NCBI RefSeq assembly: GCF_028289705.1
Contig: NZ_JANQOI010000038.1
Span: 1-62,820 of the forward strand
DNA length: 62,820 bases
Origin: Pelagibius sp.
Lineage (GTDB): Bacteria > Pseudomonadota > Alphaproteobacteria > Kiloniellales > Kiloniellaceae
Direction of reading: 5' to 3'
Program-made: the position numbers and the translations under genes
In this document: positions 32,641 to 42,003 of the stretch, piece by piece
Numbering within the stretch: position 1 is the stretch's first letter
How the letters are laid out: each line of letters opens with the position of its first letter
The notes under the pieces: model-generated
The model's database searches: none
Told to the model about the DNA's origin: nothing
Seen by the model: the letters and a program-made list of their open reading frames with translations, nothing else

Positions 32641-33972
32641 TCAGGCCTTGGTCAGGCCCAGGGCGCTGTGCGGACGCCCCACCGAAGAGTAGTCGAAGCC
32701 GGCGGCCAGCATGTCCCCCGGCTTGTAGATGTTGCGCAGGTCGATCATCACCGGCGCCTTCATGACGGCCTTCACGCGGTCCAGGTTCAGGGCGCGGAAC
32801 TCGTTCCATTCGGTCAGGATAACCACCGCATCGGCGTCGGTCATCGCCTCGTAGGCATTCTGGCACCACTGAACGTTCGCCAACAAAGGCGAGGCCTGCT
32901 CCATCCCCTCCGGATCGAAGGCCCTCACCACCGCACCGGCAGCCTGCAGGGCGGGCACCACCTCCAGGCTCGGTGCCTCGCGCATGTCGTCGGTGTTGGG
33001 CTTGAAGGTGAGGCCCAGGACGGCGACGGTCTTGCCCTCGACACAACCGCCACAGGCTTCGATCACCCGGCCGGCCATGGCCTTTTTGCGCTTGTCGTTG
33101 ATGTCGGCAACGGTTTCGACGATGCGCATCGGCGAGCCCGCCTTCTGCGCCGTGTCCACCAGGGCCAGGGTGTCCTTGGGGAAGCAGGAGCCGCCGTAGC
33201 CCGGGCCTGGGTGCAGGAACTTGCGACCGATGCGCCCGTCCAGGCCGATCCCCCGGGCCACGTCATGAACGTTGGCGCCGACCTTCTCGCAGAGATCGGC
33301 GATCTCGTTGATGAAGGTGATCTTGGTCGCCAGAAAGGCGTTGCCGGCATACTTGGTGAGCTCCGCCGTCTCCAGGGTGGTGAAGAGGATCGGCGTCTCG
33401 ATCAGAAAAAGCGGCCGGTAGAGAGCACGCATCACCGTGCGGGATCGCTCGCTCTCGGCGCCGATGATCACCCGGTCCGGGCGCATGAAGTCGTTGATCG
33501 CCGCCCCTTCGCGCAGGAACTCGGGGTTGGAGACCACCTCGAACTCCGCCGCGGGATTGGCCTCGGCGATGATCCGCTGCACTTCGCGCCCGGTGCCCAC
33601 GGGCACCGTCGACTTGTTGACCACCACGGTGAAGCCCTGCAACGCGCCTGCCACTTCCCGCGCGGCATCGTAGACGTAGGTCAGGTCCGCTTCGCCGCCG
33701 GTGCGCCCCGTCGGCGTGCCCACCGCGATGAAGACCGCATCGGCCTCCCCGACCGCGCGGGCCAGATCGGTGGTGAAGGTGAGGCGGCCGGCGGCGCGGT
33801 TGTTGGCCACCAGAACGTCCAGCCCAGGCTCGAAGATCGGGATCTCGCCATCTTCCAGGCGCTTGATCTTCGCCGCATCCTTGTCGATGCAGACCACTTC
33901 GGTGCCGAATTCGGAGAAACAGGCACCGGAAACCAGGCCGACATAGCCGGTGCCCACCATTGCTATACGCAT
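32641..33972 (-). CDS. ugd: UDP-glucose 6-dehydrogenase
   Basis: A 443-residue NAD-dependent enzyme converting UDP-glucose to UDP-glucuronate. The N-terminal Rossmann motif is MVGTGYVGLVSGACF. The central helix-rich dimer domain carries NPEFLREG and GRKFLHPGPGYGGSCFPKD with catalytic Cys263; Lys207 is in AELTKYAGNAF. The C-terminal UDP-binding domain begins TVAVLGLTFKPNTDDMREAP. Operon between galU and the phosphohexomutase. Confidence 0.94.
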   Translation of the reverse strand: MRIAMVGTGYVGLVSGACFSEFGTEVVCIDKDAAKIKRLEDGEIPIFEPGLDVLVANNRAAGRLTFTTDLARAVGEADAVFIAVGTPTGRTGGEADLTYVYDAAREVAGALQGFTVVVNKSTVPVGTGREVQRIIAEANPAAEFEVVSNPEFLREGAAINDFMRPDRVIIGAESERSRTVMRALYRPLFLIETPILFTTLETAELTKYAGNAFLATKITFINEIADLCEKVGANVHDVARGIGLDGRIGRKFLHPGPGYGGSCFPKDTLALVDTAQKAGSPMRIVETVADINDKRKKAMAGRVIEACGGCVEGKTVAVLGLTFKPNTDDMREAPSLEVVPALQAAGAVVRAFDPEGMEQASPLLANVQWCQNAYEAMTDADAVVILTEWNEFRALNLDRVKAVMKAPVMIDLRNIYKPGDMLAAGFDYSSVGRPHSALGLTKA

Positions 33973-34029
33973 CTCGCGTCCTCCGTAGGGACCAGCAAAG
34001 CGGCGGGGCCGCCGCCTGCCGGATGACGA

Positions 34030-34911
<882 letters not shown>

Positions 34912-34994
34912 GGAGTCGAGGACCTCGCGGGAAGGTTTCGGGCGGGCGCGGCTGTATTGCCACAGGCCAGCGCGGGCGACAAGTGACACCTATG

Positions 34995-35046
34995 GTCGGT
35001 GGCATGGCGGGGGGAGCGGGCCGGTGCCGTCAAAACACGAAACACG
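34995..35046. repeat. Dispersed repeat, right-half copy (family 1)
   Basis: GGGGGGAGCGGGCCGGTGCC followed by GTCAAAACACGAAACACGCT matches the right half of the element at 48888-48976. It lies between galU and the J-domain gene. Confidence 0.6.
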
Positions 35047-35757
35047 CTAGGTCCCGAGCAGCAGGTCCTTGGCTTCGTTCAGCTTGGCGGCCAGGTAGTT
35101 CGAGCCGCCGTGGTCGGGGTGAATCTTCTGCATGAGCCGGCGATGCGCCTCGCGGATCTGAACGGCTGTTGCGCCCTCTTCGAGGCCTAGGATCTCCAGC
35201 GCCTCTTCCCGGCTCATCGGGCCGTCGCCCGACCCCTCCCGGCGGCCCTGACCGTCCTGGTCCGCCCCGGCTTGCTCACGCCAGTCGCTCTGGGTTCGGT
35301 CGAGAAAGGCCTCGAGGATCGAGGCCGACTGCTGATCCTCGCCCTCATAGTCGTCCAGGAGTTGGAGCAGTTGCCCGAGGTTCAGTTGCGACAGGCGGCT
35401 ACCGGCGAAACGCCCGTCCAACACCTCGCCATCCATCTCGCCGCTGTCATGGTCCAGGATCATGCGCAGGAACCGGGTCTGAACCTCCGAGGACTGCCCG
35501 GCGCTCGGCCCGTGCATCGCATGGACGCGCTGCTGACCCGCCCGGAACATCCGCCGGGCGAAGAACAGCATCACGTAGAGCAGCATGAGCAGCGAAATGT
35601 TGCCGCTGACCACGAGGACCAGGGTGATCAGCGCCAGCGCGCCAATGGCAATATAGCGCAGGGAGACGGCGACTCGCTTCGGGTCCGCCTCAACGAACCA
35701 GCGCGCCAACAGTATGGCGGCGACGAGAAGGGCGATCCCGAGGAAGAAGTACGGCAT
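35047..35757 (-). CDS. Membrane-anchored J-domain protein (DnaJ/Pam18-like)
   Basis: A 236-residue Hsp70 co-chaperone. Two N-terminal membrane segments (about 3-20 and 35-68) precede a soluble linker and a C-terminal J domain (about 181-236). The J domain has the essential His213-Pro214-Asp215 in KIHPDHGGSNYLAAKLNEAK. The Pam18-like layout (membrane anchor first, J domain last) recalls the alphaproteobacterial relatives of the mitochondrial import motor. It lies 12 nt after the vWA-like gene, suggesting joint function. Confidence 0.85.
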   Translation of the reverse strand: MPYFFLGIALLVAAILLARWFVEADPKRVAVSLRYIAIGALALITLVLVVSGNISLLMLLYVMLFFARRMFRAGQQRVHAMHGPSAGQSSEVQTRFLRMILDHDSGEMDGEVLDGRFAGSRLSQLNLGQLLQLLDDYEGEDQQSASILEAFLDRTQSDWREQAGADQDGQGRREGSGDGPMSREEALEILGLEEGATAVQIREAHRRLMQKIHPDHGGSNYLAAKLNEAKDLLLGT

Positions 35758-35769
35758 GGGCGCTGCCCG

Positions 35770-36471
35770 CTACTTGACCTGGTGGGCGATCTGCGGAACC
35801 AGGCCGCCCTTCTTGCGGCTGTAGTCTGCCAGCGCCTTGCGCCCTCCCGCCGCGAAGACGGCGACCGCCGAGAGCAGGTCGCGAAGCTGCCTGGCGCTGC
35901 TCATATCGAAGGTGCAGAAGGCGCCACCACTCAGCCGGGCGATCTGCTGAAACGCGTTGCGGGACACGGGGTCGTGGCCTTCATGGAACATGAAGCAGGG
36001 AACCCCCAGGAGACCGAGCTCGCCGGCGAGATGCCCCAGGTGGTCGATATCCTCTTCCATGGCATCGCCGACGAAGACCAGGGCGGAGACCTTCTGTTCC
36101 TTGGTCTCCTTGATGGCGCGCTGCAGGACCTTGCCGATCTGCGTGCGTCCGGCCAGGCAGAAGACCCCGGTCATGAAGCGCAGAAGCTGGTTGGAGCGCT
36201 GAACCCAGGGGCTCGCCTTGCACTCGCCAAACCCACGGTAGAAAATCAGCTGCACTTCGAGCCCGCCGAGGCTCTCGGTCTCCTTGAACATCTCGGCCTG
36301 CAGGTGAGAGGCCTGGTCCCAGGTCGGCTCCCGGCTGGCGGTGGCGTCCAGGGCGAAAATCAGCCGGCCGCGCGCCTCCCCCACCGGCGGCGGTGTCGAA
36401 GCAACCTTGCGCAAAAAGGCATCGACGTCGGATCCAGACGATACCTTCGGCAGCTTGGGGTCCTTTGCCAT
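35770..36471 (-). CDS. von Willebrand factor type A-like domain protein
   Basis: A 233-residue cytoplasmic protein. After a short lead, LIFALDATASREP gives a D-x-T-x-S metal-ion-dependent adhesion site. ALVFVGDAMEEDID supplies the second acidic element, and FMFHEGHDPVSRNAF lies further on. No signal peptide. Its stop is 12 nt before the J-domain gene start. The pair looks like a conserved operon, but its role is not established here. Confidence 0.8.
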   Translation of the reverse strand: MAKDPKLPKVSSGSDVDAFLRKVASTPPPVGEARGRLIFALDATASREPTWDQASHLQAEMFKETESLGGLEVQLIFYRGFGECKASPWVQRSNQLLRFMTGVFCLAGRTQIGKVLQRAIKETKEQKVSALVFVGDAMEEDIDHLGHLAGELGLLGVPCFMFHEGHDPVSRNAFQQIARLSGGAFCTFDMSSARQLRDLLSAVAVFAAGGRKALADYSRKKGGLVPQIAHQVK

Positions 36472-36655
36472 GCGTCCTCTGCACTTGCTCCTGGGGCGCT
36501 TGCTGCTGGGGCGCTTCCTGCGCGCGGGCGCGGGGGACCCGTGAAGGCCCCGGCACCCCCTTCAAGGTAGTGTCGCGCAAGGATTTTTCCAACGCCAGTA
36601 ACATCCTGGCGTCCGGCCATCACGAATTCTGCAGCCCGCGCGGCACAGCCGCCGG

Positions 36656-38734
36656 CTAGGCCGGTTTCAGCCAGACCGCGGTGTCGTGGAAGACGGCGCC
36701 ACCGGTCGGCGGGCCCGGGTCCGCGGAGATCAGCAGATTGATGCCCTGGCCTTCCTCGAAGGCGCTGTTCGGCCAGATGCTCTCGACCACCACGACGTCT
36801 TTCTGCAGTCCGTCGAAGAGCTCCACGGCGATCACCAGGGAGCCCAGTTCGTTGCCGATCCTGATGCGGTCGCCGCCGCCCACGCCCAGGGCCTCGGCGG
36901 TCTCAGGATGAATCAGCACGCTGGGCCGTTCCTCGCGCTGCAGCGATCCCGGCGTCTCGGTGAAACTGGTGTTCAGGAACGAGCGGGCCGGCGCCGCCAC
37001 CAGACGATAGGGGCGTTCCGCCGTCGAGCGGTCGAAGGCCTCGCTGTGGCCCGGCAGCGCCGGCATGGCCGCGAAGTCGGGCCCGAGGGCGGCCCAGTCC
37101 GCCCTGAAGTGGAAGCGCTTGTCAGCATGCCCGAAGCCGTTCAGGAAATGCATCTCCTCGAAGGACTGCGCACAGTCGTGCCAGTGGGCGGCGTGGACCG
37201 TCTCGGCATCCGGCAGGCCTGAGGCGCGCAGCGTCTCGTCGACCATCTCCCAGGCGGTCATCTCGAAACCCCGGTGTTCGGCGCCGAGGCGCGCCGCCAG
37301 GGCGCAGAGGACCTCGTGATTGCTGCGGCACTCGGCGAGCGGATCGATCACCGCCTTGGCCACCTGCAGATAGGTGTGGCCGCTGGCGACGTAGAGATCG
37401 TCGTGCTCCAGAAAGGTGGTCGCCGGCAGCACGATGTCGGCCATCGCCGCGGTCTCGGTCATGAACTGCTCATGCACGCAGACGAAGAGATCGTCGCGCG
37501 CAAAGCCTTCGGCGACCTTGGCGCTTTCCGGGCAAACCACTACTGGATTGGTGTTCTGAATGAACAGCGCCGTCACCGGCGGTCCATCGCCCAGGTCGCG
37601 GCGGTCGCCGGTGAGGATCGGACCGATGCGGGACTGGTCGAGCAGGCGCATGCCGGGGTCCAGTGCGTCCAGCCCCTGGATCAGCGTTTCGTCCAACCCG
37701 TAGATGCCGGACTGGCCCTGCATGGCCCCGCCGCCGCGGTACTGCCAGGCTCCGGTCACCGTCGGCAGGCAGGTAACCGCGTGAACGTTGCTCGCCCCGT
37801 TGCGTGCCCGCGAGAAGCCGTAGCCGAGACGCAGATAGCTGCGCTGGGTCGATCCGTAGAGGCGGGCGAAGTCGCGGATCTCCTCAGCCGCGAGTCCGGT
37901 GATCGCGGCGGCCCAGTCCGGCGTGCAGGCGGCGAAGTGGGCTTCCAGCTCCGCATCCCAGTCGCTGTATCGGGCGAGGTAGTCCCGGTCGGCATAGCCC
38001 TCCGCCAGCAGGACCGAAATCACGGCGGCGGCAAGGGCGCCGTCGCTGCCCGGCTTCAGCGCCAGATGGATGTCGGCCTGCTCGGCCGTTCCGGTGCGGT
38101 AGGGATCGACCACGACCAGCTTGGCGCCGCGTGCCTTGCGCGCCTTGGCAATGTGGGTCATCACGTTGACCTGGGTGCTGACAGGATTGCAGCCCCAGAC
38201 CACGATCAGATCGGACTCCACCATCTCGCGCGCGTCGACGCCGCGCCGGACGCCACAGGCTGCCTTCCAGCCCGTGGCCACCAGGGTCGTGCAGATGGTC
38301 GAGTGCTGGCGCGCGTAGCGCTTGGCATGACGCAAGCGCTCGATGCCGTCGCGCTGCACCAGGCCCATGGTCCCGGCATAGAAGTAGGGCCAGACCGCCT
38401 CGCTGCCGTGGCGCTGCTCGGCCAGCAGCAGGCCCTCGGCCACGGCATCCAGCGCGGTCTCCCAGGACACCGGCTCGAAGGCGGACAGCCCCTCGCCCTT
38501 GGCACCGACCCGGCGCAGTGGCCTGGTCAGGCGCCCGGGATGATGCACCCGCTCAGCATAGCGCGCCACCTTGGCGCAGACCACGCCGGCGGTGTAGTCG
38601 TTGCCGCGGGCGCCGCGCACCTTGCCGATCTTCGTCCGGGAGAGGCGCTCCACCTCCAAGGCGCAGGTGCTCGGGCAGTCATGGGGGCAAGCGGAGTGGA
38701 AGATCTCCGGCGCGGCTGAGGCGTCCAGTGGCAT
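36656..38734 (-). CDS. Molybdopterin-dependent oxidoreductase (DMSO reductase family, formate dehydrogenase-like)
   Basis: A 692-residue single-subunit-like enzyme. The N-terminal cluster site is CPHDCPSTC (Cys16, Cys20, Cys24) plus Cys53 (GVVCAK), binding one [4Fe-4S]. The pterin-binding blocks VVWGCNPVSTQVNVMTHI, LFIQNTNPVVVCPE and VLPATTFLEHDD are conserved. The C-terminal dinucleotide-binding domain (SVLIHPETAEALGVGGGDRI) is complete. No Tat signal is visible, so it is likely cytoplasmic. No partner Fe-S or membrane subunit is adjacent. Substrate undetermined. Confidence 0.85.
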   Translation of the reverse strand: MPLDASAAPEIFHSACPHDCPSTCALEVERLSRTKIGKVRGARGNDYTAGVVCAKVARYAERVHHPGRLTRPLRRVGAKGEGLSAFEPVSWETALDAVAEGLLLAEQRHGSEAVWPYFYAGTMGLVQRDGIERLRHAKRYARQHSTICTTLVATGWKAACGVRRGVDAREMVESDLIVVWGCNPVSTQVNVMTHIAKARKARGAKLVVVDPYRTGTAEQADIHLALKPGSDGALAAAVISVLLAEGYADRDYLARYSDWDAELEAHFAACTPDWAAAITGLAAEEIRDFARLYGSTQRSYLRLGYGFSRARNGASNVHAVTCLPTVTGAWQYRGGGAMQGQSGIYGLDETLIQGLDALDPGMRLLDQSRIGPILTGDRRDLGDGPPVTALFIQNTNPVVVCPESAKVAEGFARDDLFVCVHEQFMTETAAMADIVLPATTFLEHDDLYVASGHTYLQVAKAVIDPLAECRSNHEVLCALAARLGAEHRGFEMTAWEMVDETLRASGLPDAETVHAAHWHDCAQSFEEMHFLNGFGHADKRFHFRADWAALGPDFAAMPALPGHSEAFDRSTAERPYRLVAAPARSFLNTSFTETPGSLQREERPSVLIHPETAEALGVGGGDRIRIGNELGSLVIAVELFDGLQKDVVVVESIWPNSAFEEGQGINLLISADPGPPTGGAVFHDTAVWLKPA

Positions 38735-38793
38735 CGGAACCCGAGTCCGTTGTGGGGCGGCTTGGGCCCGAGTCTACAGCCCGCCCCCCAGGG

Positions 38794-38845
38794 CTTCAAT
38801 CCGAGCTTCAATCCGAGCTTCAATCCGAGCTTCAATCGGGGCTTC
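38794..38845. repeat. 12-bp tandem repeat (about 4 copies)
   Basis: The unit CTTCAATCCGAG repeats from 38794. Three exact copies are followed by a variant ending GGGG and a partial unit. It lies in the short gap between the molybdoenzyme and the next leftward gene. Confidence 0.85.
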
Positions 38846-38857
38846 TTACCACCTGGA

Positions 38858-40555
38858 CTAAGGTGTCCCGGCGGGTCCGCAGCTTTCGCGGGAGTCCGCC
38901 TGCCGGTCGCCGACCGCCCGTGCCAGATCCAGCACCCGATAGCGCTGCGTCGTCACCGCGACCCAGCCGGGGTCCGGTCTGCCGAGCAGGAAATCCTGCC
39001 GCCGGCTGCCGCCCCAGATCTCGGCGATGCGCCGGTCGAAGGGGGCGAAGTAGCGGGGACGGGCATAGCCCTCGGCAAAGTGCTCCCGGTCGACGACCAG
39101 GTAGTCGACGCCCCAGTCGCAGTGGAGCGTGCGCAGACCGCCGGCATCGGTTGCCAGATAGGCATCGATCAGCGCCTGCATGCGGGCGCGCATGGCCAGG
39201 AGGTGGTCCTGGTAGCTGGGATAGTGGGCCTTGTACATCACGAACAGCGGCCGGCGCGCCACATAGGGGATCATCTCCAGCTCACTTCCGGAGCCGGGCC
39301 AGACGGCGAAGAGGCTGTCCTGCGGCTGGGCCTCAGCGAAGGCCATGACGGCCTGCTGGTCGGCGCCCAGATGCCACCAGTATCCGAGCTTCTTGTGGTC
39401 GAAGCTGTCGAAAGAGAGCGCGATGAGCGCCAGCAGGCCGAGGGTTGCCGCATTCGGAAAGCGGAGGCTCCGCCTGAAGGTCCAGCAGAAGCGCTGCAGC
39501 CCGACCGCGAAAAGCAGGGGCAGCAGGGTGAAGGCCGGATAGAGGAGGAAGCGATAGCTGTGAAAGGGCTTCAGCACAAAGACCGCCGTGCCCAGCAACA
39601 GCGCGCAAAGACCGAAGACCACCAGCGCCCGGCGCCCCGCACTGCCCCGCTCCAGCGCTGCCAGACCGTAGAGCGCGACGCAGGCGAAAACCATGAGCAG
39701 GAGGAAGGACAGCAGATCCGGCGCCCACCTGAACTGGGTCGCCGCCTTGCCGGCGACATAGGTGAGCGGACTGAAGACGCCGGAGAAGTGGCGTCCCTGC
39801 GGCCCGTTCTCCGGAAAGGCCTCGGTCTGCTGCATCGGCGCCAGCGCCGCGCCGAAGGCGTCGGTCCCCTGGAGCGCGGCGTGCACCATCCAAAGGGAGA
39901 GCGCGCCAGTGATCGCAAGCAGCAGCAAGGATCGATTGCGCTCCAGACTCTTCTTGGCGAAGAGGCGCTCTGTGCCGATCAGGTGCCAGGCCAGGATCAA
40001 GCCCAGGAGGGGCGTCATGGCGGGATAGAGCAGGCCCGACAGCAGCGTGAGCACAACGAGGCCCGCGACAGAGCCGTGGACCAGCGCGGCGGCCGCCCAG
40101 ATCAGCAGCGGAAAGGCAAAGGCATGGGGCAGCGCCGAGGTGATCTGATGCAGGTAGATGGGCTGCGCGACGGCAAGACCCACCGCCCCCAGCAGCGTGA
40201 CCCGGTCGCCGATGCGCCGCGCCATCTCGGCGATGCCCGCAAGAAAGGCCAGCCAGCAGGCAAGCGGCAGCAGACGATGCCAGACCAGCAGGTCGCCGCC
40301 GGCCTGTAGCCACAGGCGGGTGGCCCAGTCGTAAAGATAGGGTTGGGGAAAGGCGGCGAAGAAGGCGGCGATGTAGTCGCCGGCGAAAAGCCCCGGGTCG
40401 CCGGCCTGGTGATAGCGGAAGAGCGACCGTTCCTCTTCGTGAAGGTAGCTCGGATCGACGATGAAGGATGTCTGCACGAAGAGGGCCGCGCCGACGTAGA
40501 GCAGGAAGAGCGTACCGAAAACCTTGCCGTAGCGGGCGTCGGTTCTTGTCAGCAT
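38858..40555 (-). CDS. Polytopic membrane protein, GT-C glycosyltransferase-like
   Basis: A 565-residue protein with roughly eleven membrane helices in residues 10-390, then a soluble C-terminal domain. The first loop after helix 1 has an acidic patch (HEEERSLFRYHQ), the place where GT-C enzymes keep catalytic Asp/Glu. The C-terminal domain (YPSYQDHLLAMRARMQALID and onward) resembles the periplasmic end of membrane glycosyltransferases. Placement next to a glycosyltransferase-like gene and a flippase supports a role in surface glycan assembly. The family assignment is tentative. Confidence 0.6.
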   Translation of the reverse strand: MLTRTDARYGKVFGTLFLLYVGAALFVQTSFIVDPSYLHEEERSLFRYHQAGDPGLFAGDYIAAFFAAFPQPYLYDWATRLWLQAGGDLLVWHRLLPLACWLAFLAGIAEMARRIGDRVTLLGAVGLAVAQPIYLHQITSALPHAFAFPLLIWAAAALVHGSVAGLVVLTLLSGLLYPAMTPLLGLILAWHLIGTERLFAKKSLERNRSLLLLAITGALSLWMVHAALQGTDAFGAALAPMQQTEAFPENGPQGRHFSGVFSPLTYVAGKAATQFRWAPDLLSFLLLMVFACVALYGLAALERGSAGRRALVVFGLCALLLGTAVFVLKPFHSYRFLLYPAFTLLPLLFAVGLQRFCWTFRRSLRFPNAATLGLLALIALSFDSFDHKKLGYWWHLGADQQAVMAFAEAQPQDSLFAVWPGSGSELEMIPYVARRPLFVMYKAHYPSYQDHLLAMRARMQALIDAYLATDAGGLRTLHCDWGVDYLVVDREHFAEGYARPRYFAPFDRRIAEIWGGSRRQDFLLGRPDPGWVAVTTQRYRVLDLARAVGDRQADSRESCGPAGTP

Positions 40556-40615
40556 CGCCGATCGTGCTCCTGCGGGAACGCCGGTTCCTGGACCCCAGCC
40601 CGCACGCCGCCGCCG

Positions 40616-41980
40616 TCAGGACGCCGCGGCTGGATAGGGCGCATCGCCCGGGACGCCCTGCCGGTAGGGCTTTGCCTCGGCGGACCGCGAAGCCCCAAGG
40701 GTCCTACGCACGGCCGTGTTCAGTTGCCGGAACATCGCCGCCTCGTCGCGCTGGTAGCCGGCGTCGAAGTAGCGCATGCGGGCCGCCCAGCGCGGATCGC
40801 CATAGAAGCGGCCGAGGGACTGCAGCGCCGGCCGGTCCAGCGCGGCCGGCAGAGGCAGGATCAGGTCGCGCTCCAGATAACCGTTGTAGTCGTGGGCCAG
40901 GCCGTCCAGATCGGCGTCGTAGAAAACCGGCAGGCCGCCGCGCAGCAACTCTATGGCCACGGTGCTGTTGCCGCAGATGGCGAGGTCGCAGAAGTCGATG
41001 TTCTCGGCCAGCGCCATGCCGCTGGTCTCCATGACCTTCTCGCCCTCAGCCGATAGCGCCGAGAGATCCTCGTTGACCACCTTGACGGGGTGGGAGCGGA
41101 TGAGAATCCGGCTGACTTTCGGATCTGCCTGAAGACGGCCGACCAGCGCTTGCAAGCGCGTCATGCTGGTCAGCGCGGTGAGGAAGATGCCGACGGTCAT
41201 CTGCCCACCGGCTTCGAACCGACAGCGCATGGGCGCCTGCGGTGAAGCCTGGGGGACGAACACGCAATCGAAACGCCGCTCCCCCCGGTTCGCGTAGGTG
41301 TCGACGATGGCCTCACTCGTTGCGGCCACCAGATCGCAATGCAGGGACGGCACAAAGCCGGCCTTCCAGGTCGCATTGGCGTGGTTGGTGAAGAGCACCT
41401 TCAGCCCCGCGCGATGGGCCACCGCGGCCAGGGCCAGACATTCCGGCGAATAGTGATTGGCGATGAACACCGCCTTGGCGCCGCGCTGCGCCAGCAGGCG
41501 GCGAAAGCGGGCGTAGTAGGCGACGGTGCTGAAAACCCGGCAGGCCGGCATGAAAGGAAGGCGCCGGACGAGCCGCCGCGCGAAGCGCAGCCAGCGAGCC
41601 GCGGCACAGAAGAACCGCGGCAGGGCCAGCAGAGCCTCCGGCCGGAAGCAGTTGGCCTTGGAGAGCCTTATGTCGCCGGCAGTCAGGCCCCGGAGATGGC
41701 GGCGGAGATGGCCGATCGCGACCCGCTCGTTGGGGTAGGAGGCGAAGAAGAGGATATCGGGGTTCTGCGATCCACGGCAATTAGCCGAAAGATAACATTT
41801 AAGTCCGTAAAGTATTAAAAGGTAGGATTTTATAAAGGCTGGCGCCCTACTGTAGAAAAGATAGGCGGAGCGGATCACCAGGTTCTTTCGGACCACATCG
41901 GCAAACACGGCCATGCGACCGTCAGAACTATCGAATTTCCTGACAATCCAACATGCCCTGCCAAGAGAATACCTGCCCAT
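40616..41980 (-). CDS. Glycosyltransferase-like protein (capsule/CDP-glycerol transferase-type fold)
   Basis: A protein of up to 454 residues without a membrane domain in the main body. GT-B-like elements: AVFIANHYSPECLALAAVAH, FTNHANATWKAGFVPSLHCD, ILIRSHPVKVVNEDL and DLAICGNSTVAIELLRGGLP. The last two resemble the His-Pro and Gly-Asn-Ser/Thr donor-site motifs of polysaccharide and teichoic-acid type transferases. The start is unsettled: ATG 41980 has no clear ribosome site and ATG 41914 is an alternative. The first 70 codons are notably AT-rich (41760-41990) against the GC-rich background. Divergent from the flippase gene. Confidence 0.65.
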   Translation of the reverse strand: MGRYSLGRACWIVRKFDSSDGRMAVFADVVRKNLVIRSAYLFYSRAPAFIKSYLLILYGLKCYLSANCRGSQNPDILFFASYPNERVAIGHLRRHLRGLTAGDIRLSKANCFRPEALLALPRFFCAAARWLRFARRLVRRLPFMPACRVFSTVAYYARFRRLLAQRGAKAVFIANHYSPECLALAAVAHRAGLKVLFTNHANATWKAGFVPSLHCDLVAATSEAIVDTYANRGERRFDCVFVPQASPQAPMRCRFEAGGQMTVGIFLTALTSMTRLQALVGRLQADPKVSRILIRSHPVKVVNEDLSALSAEGEKVMETSGMALAENIDFCDLAICGNSTVAIELLRGGLPVFYDADLDGLAHDYNGYLERDLILPLPAALDRPALQSLGRFYGDPRWAARMRYFDAGYQRDEAAMFRQLNTAVRRTLGASRSAEAKPYRQGVPGDAPYPAAAS

Positions 41981-42003
41981 TGGCGAACTTTAAGTAGATC
42001 ACC

